Below are positions 45,917 to 54,557 of a stretch of DNA of 64,000 bases, piece by piece (position 1 is the first letter of the stretch; every line of letters begins with the position of its first letter). This DNA is from JAGNNV01 sp031412915 (GTDB taxonomy: Bacteria > Acidobacteriota > Vicinamibacteria > Fen-336 > JAGNNV01). Made by a program: the position numbers and the translations under genes. Where the stretch lies: contig JANODX010000157.1 in the NCBI GenBank assembly GCA_031412915.1, forward strand, positions 5,677 through 69,676, written 5' to 3'. Under the pieces are notes generated by a model. It saw only the letters and a list, made by a program, of their open reading frames with translations. It was not told the DNA's origin and searched no databases.

Positions 45917-46783
45917 TTACCGCAGCACGTCCCCAGCCGGCGTGCCGAGCACATCGAATGGACTCTTGATTGTGGCCAGCCGCTCGCGCGCGACATGCAG
46001 GTAACGCAGGGTGCTGTTGATGTTGGAATGACCGAGCAGCACTTGGATGGTGCGAACGTCGATGCCCATCTCGAGAAGGTGGGTGGCATAGGAGTGCCGG
46101 AGCATGTGGGGAAAGACGCGCTTCTTCAGGCCCGCGGCTCTACCTGCCCGACGCAGAGCCAGACAGATAGCCGTCCGCGTTATTGGTTGACCCGGAACAT
46201 CGCCGGGGAAGAGGTACGGGCGCTCCGGCCGGACGAGGCGCCAGTACTCACGCAGGGCGAGCAGCAACTTCTCGCCCAAGGGCAAGTCACGATCTCTGCC
46301 GCCCTTGCCTTTGCGGACATGAAGGATTCCGCGAGTGGAATCGATATCCGCGATCAGGAGGTTCTGGGCTTCGTTGATGCGGAGTCCGGTTGCGTAAATG
46401 AGAGTGCACATCGTGCGAGGCCGCAGCGGCGTGATGCATCCGAGAAGCTTCACAACCTCCGACCCGCTCAGCACGTGCGGGAGGACGAGACCCGGCATCT
46501 TCGGGTACCGGAGGCAAGCCACCACTTCGGGACGCCGCAGCGTGACCCGATAGAGAAACTGGAGACTGGCCAGGCACACCCCCTGTGTCGATGGCGCGAT
46601 GCCCTCGTCCTTCACAAGGTGCAACAAGAAGTCCCGGACCTCTCGCTCGCCAAGCCTCAGTGGCGAGCGGCCCTTGTAGTGATCGGCAAATCGTTGCGCG
46701 TATCGAAGGTAGCTCCCCTGTGTAATTGGCGCCAACCCCTTCAGCTTCATGTCATCGGCCATGCGGTCGCGTAGCTTTCCCAT
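45917..46783 (-). CDS. Tyrosine recombinase (XerC/D-like), IS91-linked
   Basis: A 288-residue site-specific recombinase. The N-terminal core-binding (SAM-like) domain (ITQGSYLRYAQRFADHYKG) is followed by the catalytic domain with Arg in YATGLRINEAQNL, the HxxR box in HMLRHSYATHLL, LLGHSN and the nucleophile Tyr in STLRYLHV. The ATG at 46783 has GAGGAG 6 nt upstream; a GTG at 46810 is also in frame. It precedes the IS91 transposase. It lacks the extra helix insertion of integron integrases as far as can be judged by eye. Confidence 0.9.
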   Translation of the reverse strand: MGKLRDRMADDMKLKGLAPITQGSYLRYAQRFADHYKGRSPLRLGEREVRDFLLHLVKDEGIAPSTQGVCLASLQFLYRVTLRRPEVVACLRYPKMPGLVLPHVLSGSEVVKLLGCITPLRPRTMCTLIYATGLRINEAQNLLIADIDSTRGILHVRKGKGGRDRDLPLGEKLLLALREYWRLVRPERPYLFPGDVPGQPITRTAICLALRRAGRAAGLKKRVFPHMLRHSYATHLLEMGIDVRTIQVLLGHSNINSTLRYLHVARERLATIKSPFDVLGTPAGDVLR

Positions 46784-46912
46784 GTCGGTCTCCTCGAAAA
46801 GGCCGGGCACAAACGCCCGGACCGCGAGGATGATGTGAGAAACACACGCAGATGCTCTGTGCGTGGCCGGAACCGCTCAGTGCTGTTTAGGCGAGAGCGC
46901 TGCTGCCGCGAA

Positions 46913-47206
46913 GCGGCTTAGTCCAACGCGCACTTATACAAAGCTGGCCCTGATCGGTCACGGGCCTTGCTGATCGCGTTGGTTTGATCATTCGCCCGCC
47001 GCCCCGGGCGGCGCGCGAAACGTCGCGTGGTTGAGCAAGGCCCGCGCCCGGGTCCAGCTTCAAGCTCGTCGCGCTGAGGTGTGGCCGCTGCGCGGCCGTT
47101 GTCTTTGAGGCTCCTCGTACATAAGTCACGTTCTCGGACACGCACGCCTCGCCCACGCGTCGTCTGTCGGTTGTCGCGGCCGTTTCTCGGAGCCGCCGCC
47201 GTGGCC
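46913..47206. repeat. Right inverted-homology flank of the IS91/recombinase unit
   Basis: Blocks 46913-46927 (GCGGCTTAGTCCAAC), 47130-47151 and 47192-47206 are the inverted mates of the left-flank blocks, in the same order. Spacing differs (203 versus 82 nt between the first two blocks), so the copies have diverged by insertion or deletion. GCGGCTTAGTCCAAC resembles the 3' half of some integron attC sites, but no full attC was found. Confidence 0.6.
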
Positions 47207-48065
47207 GCAAGCGCCGCGCGCTCGTGGAGGCGCCGTCATGAAGCGCGCACGTCGCGTTTGTTCTTGTGGGCTCGTCGCTGCGCGCCGAGCCCTGGTCGCG
47301 TTTCGTCTGCGGCCCGCTTCGCGGCCCTGGCCGCCGTGGTCGGCCTTGCGGCTTCGGGCCGCAAGGCCCTCTCTGTGGTTTGTGCGCGCTTCACGCCGGC
47401 GCCCCCTGTGTCCGCGCGCCCGCGGCGTCAATAAGGAGGCCGAGGCCTCGCGTGGCTCGTGGTCCGCGGTTCTTTCGTCGCGCCCGTGCTGCGGGCTCCT
47501 GCGTCGCCCTCAGCTCGCGCGCGCCTGGCTGTTCGGCTACGTGGCGCGTGGTGGGCCCCGGCGTTTCTTTCCTGAAGCGCTCGCTCCGGGCAACGCCCGC
47601 GCCAGCGGCCTGTTTCGTTTCGTCGGTGGCCGCTGTCACGGGCCTTGCTTTTCTGCGCTCGCGAAACCGCGCCTTGGCTTTGCCGCGCCCGGCTCCTTTG
47701 GTGAGAGCCGGGCGCGACAAAGCGCGGTCCAACCCGGTGAGAGCGGTTGAGGCGAACAGAATCAGTTAAGGGAAAAGCGGCGCGGCCGTGGCGGCGTCAA
47801 TCGGCCTGGCCCTGGGGCGGGCAGCGTGAGCGCTCGTAGGCGCTCACGCACGGATTCCAGCACCGCCAGCCACCGGTTCCAGTTGAGACCAACCACGGAT
47901 TCCGGCTGGAACCAGCCACCTACCGTGTTTTCGAGTAGCTGGTCAGAATTCAGTGAGCGGTGGGGTGGGTCAGTTTTCGATGAGCGTTTTCGCTCATCGG
48001 GGTCAAGGCACGCGGATTCCGGGGAAGTTGGCCACCCACCCGTTTTCTTGGCAGGGGCCCTGCGC
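47207..48065. other. Non-coding GC-rich palindromic stretch and probable insertion-sequence remnant
   Basis: No believable gene in about 860 bp: frames here are Arg/Ala/Pro-rich on both strands. Strong palindromes are present: GGCCTTGCGG/CCGCAAGGCC (47342-47351 and 47359-47368), GTGAGCGC/GCGCTCAC (47826-47833 and 47840-47847) and CGATGAGCG/CGCTCATCG (47978-47986 and 47991-47999). The part from about 47860 to 48050 (repeated ATTCCGG, GGTTCCAG/CTGGAACC, GTGGGTCAGTTTTCGATGAG) recalls the non-coding tails of IS21-type elements; this is a pattern impression, not an alignment. Confidence 0.45.
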
Positions 48066-48443
48066 TCAGGCTTGTGCGGATTGGCGCGGCTGGGTGCCCA
48101 AGAAGGCGTCGAGCATGCGAACGACGGCGTCCTGGTGCTCGGCCGGAAGTTTCTCGATGTGGCGAACGCGCTTGAGGAGGCGTTCGTTCTGAGGCCGGGG
48201 AGCAGCGGCGGATTTCTGCGAGCCGATGAGTTTGTCGGGTGTGACTCTGAGCGCCTGAGAGAGCTTGAGGATCTGTCCGACGCCAACCCCGCGTATTCCA
48301 CGCTCGATTTGGGAGAGGCTCGTCTGCTGGCTGCCGATCATCCGGGCGAGTTCAACCTGGGTGACGTTGCGCGCCTGTCGGAGCGTTTTGATCCGGCTGC
48401 CGATCTCCTTCTTGGAGAGTACGAAGTCTTTCGCTCTAGGCAA
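48066..48443 (-). CDS. XRE-family transcriptional regulator
   Basis: A 125-residue repressor-type protein. The helix-turn-helix is IGSRIKTLRQARNVTQVELARMIGSQQTSLSQIERG (about residues 13-48). The C-terminal part (RLLKRVRHIEKLPAEHQDAVVRMLDAFL) looks like a dimerisation helix pair, as in SOS/phage-type small regulators. The TTG at 48443 was chosen because AGGAGG lies 5 nt upstream; the frame is open further upstream but without a site. It is divergent from the primase gene, and the palindrome at 48514-48529 is a natural operator for it. Confidence 0.88.
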   Translation of the reverse strand: MPRAKDFVLSKKEIGSRIKTLRQARNVTQVELARMIGSQQTSLSQIERGIRGVGVGQILKLSQALRVTPDKLIGSQKSAAAPRPQNERLLKRVRHIEKLPAEHQDAVVRMLDAFLGTQPRQSAQA

Positions 48444-48505
48444 GAGTCCTCCTGAATGCCCAGGCAGTATAGGAATGGGTTTGGGGAAGGTGCTCTGATC
48501 CATCT

Positions 48506-48534
48506 TTGACAAAAGAGCATATCTGCTCTACTCT
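48506..48534 (+). promoter_or_regulatory. Promoter with operator-like palindrome controlling the primase operon
   Basis: TTGACA (48506-48511), a 17-nt spacer and TACTCT (48529-48534) as a weak -10. The spacer holds the perfect inverted repeat AGAGCA-TATC-TGCTCT (48514-48529), well placed for repression by the adjacent XRE protein. A second TTGACA occurs at 48576-48581, closer to the gene. Confidence 0.55.
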
Positions 48535-48598
48535 CGCCGCCGATCGAATTGGCTCAAGAAAAGTTGGAATGGCTCTTGACAGGATTTAGGGGGCGTCT

Positions 48599-51328
48599 AT
48601 GCACGTGACGAAGGAAGGGATCGACCGACTGAAGGCGGCGAATCCTTTGGATGTCATCCTCGCCGATCGCGGGATCGAGCTTCGGAAGAAGGGCCGGGTG
48701 CTGGTGGCTCGGTGTCCGTTCCATGAAGAGAAGACGGCGTCTTTCACGGTGACGCCGACCAAGGGGCTCTATCACTGCTTCGGCTGTGGCGCCCGCGGCG
48801 ACGTCTTCGGCTTCATCACCAAGCGCGACAAGGTGGGCTTTCCTCGGGCCATGGAGATTCTGGCCAGAAGGGCGGGTTTGGATTTGAAGGAGCTGATGAA
48901 CGAGCAACCGACGCCAAAGGCCAACGGCATCAACGGCCACGGCCATGAGGTCTCCCAGATCGAGACGACCGTCGAGCGCGATAGCCTGGCCTCGGGCCAC
49001 TCGTCAACGTCGCGGCGTCTGCTCGGCTCTGTTGTTGAGCACTACCACCGGACGTTCTGCGAGCGGCCAGACGCGCAGGAGTATTTGAAGGCCCGCGGGC
49101 TGGTCGATCCGGAACTCCTCCGCTCCTGGAAGGTCGGCTATGCGGACGGGTCGCTCTTGAAGACTCTGCCGAAGAGTGGCGAGGTGCGTGATGGGCTTGT
49201 CGCCCTGGGCGTGATCACCGCCGAAGGCCGCGAGCTGATGGGTGGCTGCGTGGTGCTTCCGATTCCTGATCCGCTCTCGGCCGCCTGGATCAATCTCTAC
49301 GGCCGGGGCGTGAAGAGCGATCGTCACTGCTACTTGCCTGGGCCGCTCCGCGGCGTCTTCAACTTTCATGCGGCTCGAGCCGGTGAAGAGGTGATCCTGA
49401 CCGAGTCGGTGATCGACGCCTGTTCGTTCCACCAGGCCGGCGTGAGGAACTCGATACCTCTCTATGGCATCAACGGATTCACCAGCGATCACCTGGACCT
49501 GTTGAAGCGTGAAGGCGTGAAGCGAGTTGTTCTCGCCCTGGACAACGACGAGGCGGGGCGAAGGGCTACGGACTCGCTTAAGGAAAGACTGACGGCGGCC
49601 GGCGTTGAAGCCCGAGCTGTCGAGTGGCCTGAAGGCGTGAAGGACGCGAATGAAGTCCTCGTGTCCTGGAGCGCAGAGCTGCTGAGAGAGATTGCCTCCG
49701 GCCATCGTCTGGCCGAGGCCGTGGAGGCTGGCCAGAGTGAAGGCGTCGCCGGCGGCGAGTCCTTTCCCTTAATTGATTCCGTGGCCGTTGTTCCTGCGGC
49801 CATGCCTATTCCGACCAATAAAGACGGCTCGGTATTGCTGTCTCGTCACGGGCTCGATTTCTCAGCTCGTGTGCAATCGACTTTGCTCGGCCGGCTGCGC
49901 GTCACCGTGAAGGTGTCTCGCGGCGATGCGTTCCATGTCGACTCGATCGACCTCTACGCGTCACGGGCTCGGTCTGAGTTTGCGAAGAGGGTGGAGAAGG
50001 TCCTCTCAGCCGAAGCGGCTCAAGTCGAGTCGGCGCTGTTGTCGCTGATTGTGGAGTGCGAGCGAGTGAGCGAAGCTGACGCCGGCGACGTCGTCACCGC
50101 GCAGCCTGAGCCGATGAGCGAGAGTGAGCGGCGCGAGGCTCTCGCTTTCTTGAAGCGGCCGGATCTCCTCGATGAGATCTCGCGGGACATCGACGCTTTG
50201 GGCTACGTGGGCGAGGACACGAACAAGCGCCTCGTCTACCTGGTCGCCGTCTCGCGCAAGCTGGACGATCCACTCTCGGCCATCGTAATGTCTCAGTCGG
50301 GTGCTGGCAAGAGCGGCCTCACCGAGGTGATCGAGAAGCTCACGCCGGCCGAGGATATGGTCTTGCTCACGCGGCTCACGCCTCAAAGCCTGTACTACGT
50401 CGAGCCGGGCTTTCTCGACCGGAAGCTCATCATCGTGGAAGAGCGGTACGGCTCGATGGAAGCGGACTACTCGATTCGCGTCCTGCAGAGCCGGAAGAAG
50501 CTGATTGCTGCAGCACCCATCAAGGATCCGGCGACGGGCAACATGCGCACGAAGATCTTCACCGTGGAGGCGCGAGCCGCATTCATCGAGGCCACCACGG
50601 CGGGCTCGGTGAATCACGAGAACGCGACCAGGTGTTTTGAACTGTCGATGGACGAGAGCCCGGCACAGACGCAGCGGATCCACGAGCGGCAACGGACCAT
50701 GCGGACTGAAGCCGGTCTCGCGCTGAGGAAGCAAGGCGAGGCGATCTCCCGGAAGCACTGGAACGCCCAACGGCTCCTTGAGCCAATGCCTGTGGTGATT
50801 CCGTTTGCTGATCGGCTCACGTTTCCGTCATCGTGGATGCGGACGAGGCGAGATCACGCGCGTTTCCTCAACCTCATCGAGGTCTCGGCTTTCCTGCATC
50901 AGCATCAGCGGGAGAGAAGGAACGGCGCGATCGTGGCCAGCGTCGCGGACTACGCGACCGCGTACGCGCTCGCCGGCGAAGTCTTGACCGAGACCCTCGG
51001 TGATCTCCGGAAACCGCTCAGAGAGGCGCTCGCGCGCATTCAAGCGATGGCTGCGGCCGAGAGTGGAGTCTCGCGTCGCGAGATCCGCGAGGCCCTGGCG
51101 CTGCCTGATTCAACGGTGCGCGGCTGGCTCGCTGAGCTCGTCGAGCTGGAGTACCTCGAAGTGGAATCGAGCAAGGGCGGCAAGGGCAACAAGGCTCTCT
51201 ATCGCGTCGCGAACCGCGGCCCTCGGCCGAACGTGGTTCTGGGCCTGCTCTCGCCCGATGACCTCGCCGCCAAACATGCGAAACATGCGGGAAACGTGCG
51301 AGAGCGTTTCGCAGGTTTAGTTGCTTGA
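48599..51328 (+). CDS. Mobile-element primase-helicase (CHC2 zinc finger, TOPRIM, P-loop)
   Basis: A 909-residue protein with AGGGGG 7 nt before the ATG. Order of domains: CHC2 zinc finger with Cys39, His42, Cys60, Cys63 (RCPFHEEKTASF, YHCFGCGARGD); a DnaG-type catalytic core with TOPRIM residues in VILTESVIDA and VVLALDNDEAG (residues about 260-330); a long middle part; a Walker A SQSGAGKSG near residue 565 with a VEERYG acidic motif downstream; and a C-terminal winged helix (residues about 830-885, VSRREIREALALPDSTVRGWL). It likely primes and unwinds element DNA. It is followed closely by two tyrosine recombinases on the same strand. No truncation is evident. Confidence 0.85.
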   Translation: MHVTKEGIDRLKAANPLDVILADRGIELRKKGRVLVARCPFHEEKTASFTVTPTKGLYHCFGCGARGDVFGFITKRDKVGFPRAMEILARRAGLDLKELMNEQPTPKANGINGHGHEVSQIETTVERDSLASGHSSTSRRLLGSVVEHYHRTFCERPDAQEYLKARGLVDPELLRSWKVGYADGSLLKTLPKSGEVRDGLVALGVITAEGRELMGGCVVLPIPDPLSAAWINLYGRGVKSDRHCYLPGPLRGVFNFHAARAGEEVILTESVIDACSFHQAGVRNSIPLYGINGFTSDHLDLLKREGVKRVVLALDNDEAGRRATDSLKERLTAAGVEARAVEWPEGVKDANEVLVSWSAELLREIASGHRLAEAVEAGQSEGVAGGESFPLIDSVAVVPAAMPIPTNKDGSVLLSRHGLDFSARVQSTLLGRLRVTVKVSRGDAFHVDSIDLYASRARSEFAKRVEKVLSAEAAQVESALLSLIVECERVSEADAGDVVTAQPEPMSESERREALAFLKRPDLLDEISRDIDALGYVGEDTNKRLVYLVAVSRKLDDPLSAIVMSQSGAGKSGLTEVIEKLTPAEDMVLLTRLTPQSLYYVEPGFLDRKLIIVEERYGSMEADYSIRVLQSRKKLIAAAPIKDPATGNMRTKIFTVEARAAFIEATTAGSVNHENATRCFELSMDESPAQTQRIHERQRTMRTEAGLALRKQGEAISRKHWNAQRLLEPMPVVIPFADRLTFPSSWMRTRRDHARFLNLIEVSAFLHQHQRERRNGAIVASVADYATAYALAGEVLTETLGDLRKPLREALARIQAMAAAESGVSRREIREALALPDSTVRGWLAELVELEYLEVESSKGGKGNKALYRVANRGPRPNVVLGLLSPDDLAAKHAKHAGNVRERFAGLVA

Positions 51329-51384
51329 GCGTGAAGGGTTTAAGCCCAAACATGCGAAGTAGCGAGCAAAACCAGCAGGGCACT

Positions 51385-52326
51385 ATGTCCGCGATCTATC
51401 GGACCGCGGCATTTCGCAAGACCGAGAAGCTCCTCAGGCTCTTCGAGGATGAGGTCACCGTCCGCTTTGCTTTGAAAACCTCCCGTGGCTACACGCGCTC
51501 GGCTCGCGTCTTCATCGCCTGGCTGCGGGCGCAGGGCATCGCTCTCCTCGATGTCCGCTCGGCCGACATTCAGGCTTATCAGAGCCATCTGTACGCTCTG
51601 CGCAAGAAGGACGGAGCGCCGTACTCGATCTCGGATCAAGTCCAGAAGCTAGGGGCAGTGAAGACCCTGTTTCGTTTTCTGTGGAAGCGCGGGTACGTGC
51701 TCACGGACCCCGCAGCGTCGGTGGAGTATCCACGGCAGCCGCAGCGCCTGCCGCGCGGGATCCTCTCGAAGGCGGATACGAAGAAGCTCGTCGAAGCGAT
51801 CGCAGACGACTCCCCGCTGAGCCTGCGCGATCGTGCCGTCCTTGAACTCTTCTATGGCACGGGCATCCGCGCCGGCGAGCTCGCGAAGCTCAAGGTCGAA
51901 GACGTCGACACGGAAGACCGCATCCTGCGGGTGATTCTGGGCAAAGGAGCCAAGGACCGCAACGTCCCTCTCACCCACGCCGCCGCGGAAGCCGTCGAGG
52001 TCTACCTCGATCAAGCCCGGTCGCACATTCGGGGCGCATCCAAAGCGCCCTGGCTGTTCCTGGCCCAACGCGGCGGGTGTCTCTACGCCTCGCTCATGAA
52101 CGACATCGTCCAGAAGGCGGCGAAGAGGGCGAAGCTCTCCAAGCACGTCACGTGTCACGCACTGAGGCACACGACAGCGACGCACCTCCTCAAGGGCGGA
52201 GCCGATATCCGCCACATCCAGATGCTGCTCGGGCACTCCTCGCTTCAATCGACGGAGCGCTACACCCACGTTGAAGTCTCCGACCTCTCGAAGGTATTGA
52301 GGCGAGCCCACCCGCGTGGCCGTTAG
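51385..52326 (+). CDS. Tyrosine recombinase 1 of the element
   Basis: A 313-residue XerC/D-like recombinase: core-binding domain (KTSRGYTRSARVFIAWLRAQG) then catalytic Arg in FYGTGIRAGELAKL, Lys in GKGAKDRNVPL, the HxxR box HALRHTTATHLLKGGADIRHIQ, LGHSS and Tyr in STERYTHVEV. The ATG at 51385 follows CAGGGCACT; a TTG at 51325 that overlaps the primase stop (TTGA) is also in frame, adding 20 residues. The 3' end overlaps the next recombinase by 11 nt, so they are co-translated. Confidence 0.9.
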   Translation: MSAIYRTAAFRKTEKLLRLFEDEVTVRFALKTSRGYTRSARVFIAWLRAQGIALLDVRSADIQAYQSHLYALRKKDGAPYSISDQVQKLGAVKTLFRFLWKRGYVLTDPAASVEYPRQPQRLPRGILSKADTKKLVEAIADDSPLSLRDRAVLELFYGTGIRAGELAKLKVEDVDTEDRILRVILGKGAKDRNVPLTHAAAEAVEVYLDQARSHIRGASKAPWLFLAQRGGCLYASLMNDIVQKAAKRAKLSKHVTCHALRHTTATHLLKGGADIRHIQMLLGHSSLQSTERYTHVEVSDLSKVLRRAHPRGR

Positions 52327-53254
52327 AAGGATCGATCCACGATCGTTTCCGCGCGTCCTCGAAGCGGTCCTCGATGAGCTGCGCGGGCGCTGGTACTCAG
52401 AGACGCTTCAAACGCAGACGGCTCGGATGCTGGAGCGCTTCTTTCTCTTCCTGCAGACGAACAAGCTGAAGGACCTGCGGGCCGTGAATGAATCCCACGT
52501 CTTCGCGTATGCCCGCCTCCTCGCGTCTTCGATCTCACCCACCAAGAAGAAGCCCTACACCGTCGCGACGCAGAGAACGCACCTCGCGCACGTGCAGAGG
52601 CTGTTCAGGTTCCTCCTGAAGCACGGCCTCATCCTGCGTGATCCGACACTCGATCTCGTCTTACCCTCGTGGAAGAGACTGCCCCGCATCACCATCAACC
52701 AGGCCCAGGGCGAGCGGCTCATCGCGAATCCCGACACCGGCACCGTGCGCGGGAAGCGCGATCGCGCCATCCTCGAGCTGCTCTATGGCGTGGCGATCCG
52801 GGTCGGGGAATGTGGACGGCTCGATCTCATCGACATCGACCTCGGCCGCGGGAGAGTGCTCGTGCGCAGCGGAAAGGGTCGGAAGGACCGCGTCCTGCCT
52901 CTTGTCGGCCGCGCCAAAGCCGCGATTGATCTGTATCTGAAAGAGTCCCGGCCGAAGCTCGTGAAGAACCCGGCCGAGCGGGCGCTCTTTCTCACCCGTC
53001 GCGGCGAGCGGCTCACCGTGAAGGCGATTCAATACCTCGTCCGCGCCAATGCGAAGGCAGCCGGGCTCAATGTCCAAGTGACGCCGCACACGCTGCGTCA
53101 TGCGTGCGCTACACATCTCCTCGAAGGCGGCGCCGACGTGAGGCACGTCCAGAAGCTCCTCGGGCATGCCCACATCACCACGACCGCGATCTATGCCCAG
53201 GTCAGCCCGAAGGCTCTGGAAAAGGCGGTTTCTCGCGCCCATCCACGGCCCTGA
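52316..53254 (+). CDS. Tyrosine recombinase 2 of the element
   Basis: A 312-residue recombinase starting at GTG 52316 inside the end of recombinase 1. Catalytic residues: Arg in YGVAIRVGECGRL, Lys in RSGKGRKDRVLPL, HxxR box HTLRHACATHLLEGGADVRHVQ, LGHAH and Tyr in TAIYAQVSP. Both recombinases look complete. Their tails are similar (KVLRRAHPRGR and KAVSRAHPRP), which suggests origin by duplication. Paired recombinases may act as a heterodimer, as XerCD do; that is inference. A toxin-antitoxin pair follows 41 bp downstream. Confidence 0.9.
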   Translation: MAVRRIDPRSFPRVLEAVLDELRGRWYSETLQTQTARMLERFFLFLQTNKLKDLRAVNESHVFAYARLLASSISPTKKKPYTVATQRTHLAHVQRLFRFLLKHGLILRDPTLDLVLPSWKRLPRITINQAQGERLIANPDTGTVRGKRDRAILELLYGVAIRVGECGRLDLIDIDLGRGRVLVRSGKGRKDRVLPLVGRAKAAIDLYLKESRPKLVKNPAERALFLTRRGERLTVKAIQYLVRANAKAAGLNVQVTPHTLRHACATHLLEGGADVRHVQKLLGHAHITTTAIYAQVSPKALEKAVSRAHPRP

Positions 53255-53295
53255 AAGAGGCCCGAGAAGTACAATCCTCGCGAAGGGGAATCATC

Positions 53296-53529
53296 ATGAG
53301 CATCGCCATAGAAGCCGTCTGGGAAGGCGGGGTCCTGAAGCCCAAGACCAAACTCGACCTGCCTGAGAAGGCAAACGTCCGCGTGATCGTGGAGGAGTCC
53401 CCAAACACAAACCTCAAAGGCTGGGCGGCCATTGATCGGCTCATCGGCATGGCCAACGATGAAGGCGGACCGACGGACGTCGCCGAGAAGCACGACGAGT
53501 ATCTGTACGGCAGCCTGAGATCACGGTGA
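53296..53529 (+). CDS. DUF104/AF2212-like antitoxin
   Basis: A 77-residue protein. MSIAIEAVWEGGVLKPKTKLDLPEKANVRVIVEE is the DUF104 beta domain typical of antitoxins paired with PIN toxins; the rest (LKGWAAIDRLIGMANDEGGP) is the helical toxin-binding tail. AGGGG lies 8 nt before the ATG. The stop overlaps the toxin start (GTGA, 53526-53529). It would neutralise the PIN nuclease and probably autoregulate the pair. Confidence 0.85.
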   Translation: MSIAIEAVWEGGVLKPKTKLDLPEKANVRVIVEESPNTNLKGWAAIDRLIGMANDEGGPTDVAEKHDEYLYGSLRSR

Positions 53530-53963
53530 TCTTTCTCGACACGGGCTTCTTGTACGCGCTCGTCAACAAGCGCGACGAGCACCACCAACGAGTCCGGGAA
53601 GTCATGGACGAGTATCACGGCCGGGATCTCAGTGGTCTCGTCCTCACCACGAACCACGTCGTCGAAGAGACGATCACGCTCCTCCGCTCCAGCGTCCATC
53701 GAGATCCAGGCATCGCTCATGACACCGCCGTCGCCGTCGGCCGAGAGCTTTACGCCGGGGCTTTCGGTCGGATCCACCACGCCATGCCGAGTGAAGAACG
53801 CGCCGCTTTCGAATACCTCGCGCGGCATCGAGACAAGATGTACAGCCTCACCGACTGCTTGAGCTTTGTAATCATGGACGCCAACAAGATCACCGAAGCG
53901 CTCGCCGTCGACGCGGATTTCACTCATCGATTCGTAGCACGGCCTGGACCCATCCGCCGATGA
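53526..53963 (+). CDS. PIN-domain toxin (VapC-like)
   Basis: A 145-residue RNase-type toxin. Acidic active-site residues are in MIFLDTGFLYAL (Asp5), TTNHVVEETI (Glu), SLTDCLSFVIM (Asp) and DADFTHRF (Asp), the four expected for PIN domains. The GTG start is coupled to the antitoxin stop. It is presumed to cut RNA when the antitoxin is lost. Its own stop overlaps the ATG of the next frame (53960-53963), the orphan RHS tip. The C-terminal residues VARPGPIRR are non-conserved. Confidence 0.88.
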   Translation: MIFLDTGFLYALVNKRDEHHQRVREVMDEYHGRDLSGLVLTTNHVVEETITLLRSSVHRDPGIAHDTAVAVGRELYAGAFGRIHHAMPSEERAAFEYLARHRDKMYSLTDCLSFVIMDANKITEALAVDADFTHRFVARPGPIRR

Positions 53964-54556
53964 ACGTCGCTCGTGACGTCTGCTCTTCAACCATCGCCGT
54001 CCCCGTGGATCTGATGGGCGCGCCCTGGGTGGGTGAAGTGGGCGGGGATTTAGCGAGCCATTACTACCGAGCGAGGTACTACGACTCTCAGGTGGGACGG
54101 TTTGTCAGTGAGGACCCGGTCCGGAACGGCCGAGACGGCCCCAACCTGTTTGGCTACGTCCGCAATGCGCCGACACGCTGGGTCGATCCCACGGGTAAGT
54201 TCGCAGCTCCTGCCCTGATACCTGTTATCCGTTGGCTTTCGTTATGTGGAGCGACCACCTTCGGATACACCAAGTGGCAAGTGTCTAAGGGCGGGCGTGC
54301 TTCATCACCTCCGCCTGGAGATCCAAACAACAGCCAACAAACGCACTGCCGAGCAGCGTGTCGACTAAATCGCTGTCTTCTTCTTGTTTTGCCAACCGTG
54401 ACCGAGGCCGCCGAGTACTTTCACGAGTGGTGGACCTACTCGGACGATGCGGCCGAGGACGACGCAGCAGCCCTCTACGGCCTCTACTACAGTTACGACC
54501 TGAAACGCGATTGCGATCAGATCTGCACTGGGTGCCCGATACGGCCTGGGTCCTGA
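53960..54556 (+). CDS. Orphan RHS C-terminal tip with truncated core
   Basis: 198 codons. Residues 1-31 are not RHS-like; from about 32 the sequence is the RHS core end (HYYRARYYDSQVGRFVSEDP ... WVDPTGK), then a tip of about 125 residues different from that of the full RHS protein. The tip has a hydrophobic helix (APALIPVIRWLSLCGATTFG), a Cys cluster (HCRAACRLNRC), an acidic stretch (YSDDAAEDDAA) and a final CDQICTGC. It lacks a signal peptide and YD repeats, so it is not a working RHS protein alone. It is best read as a displaced tip module that could be recombined into the full gene at 39.6 kb through the shared core. Confidence 0.7.
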   Translation: MNVARDVCSSTIAVPVDLMGAPWVGEVGGDLASHYYRARYYDSQVGRFVSEDPVRNGRDGPNLFGYVRNAPTRWVDPTGKFAAPALIPVIRWLSLCGATTFGYTKWQVSKGGRASSPPPGDPNNSQQTHCRAACRLNRCLLLVLPTVTEAAEYFHEWWTYSDDAAEDDAAALYGLYYSYDLKRDCDQICTGCPIRPGS

Positions 54557-54557
54557 G

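Larger units (their letters stand above)
44417..46927. mobile_element. IS91-type transposase plus tyrosine recombinase unit
   Basis: A 2.5-kb unit bounded by a perfect 15-bp inverted pair. It carries a tyrosine recombinase and a Y1/HUH-type transposase in one minus-strand operon, 11 bp apart, an arrangement known for IS91-related elements with accessory integrases. IS91 elements normally lack inverted repeats, so the true ends may differ from these limits. Confidence 0.6.
48066..53254. mobile_element. Putative integrative element: XRE regulator, primase-helicase, two tyrosine recombinases
   Basis: A regulator facing left and a three-gene unit facing right share a 155-bp control region with an operator-like palindrome. 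Replication (primase with helicase-like P-loop) and integration (paired recombinases with overlapping genes) functions suit a small self-replicating or integrative element. The ends were not found; a toxin-antitoxin pair follows at once and may be cargo. Confidence 0.6.

Noticed and set aside
44417..46927. Integron cassette with full attC sites
   Set aside because: Only one half-site-like block is seen on each side; the paired R/L core sites of an attC are missing and the recombinase does not look like IntI.
47238..47769. Overlapping Arg/Ala/Pro-rich frames on both strands
   Set aside because: Composition follows GC-rich palindromic DNA; no start site, motif or consistent codon character.
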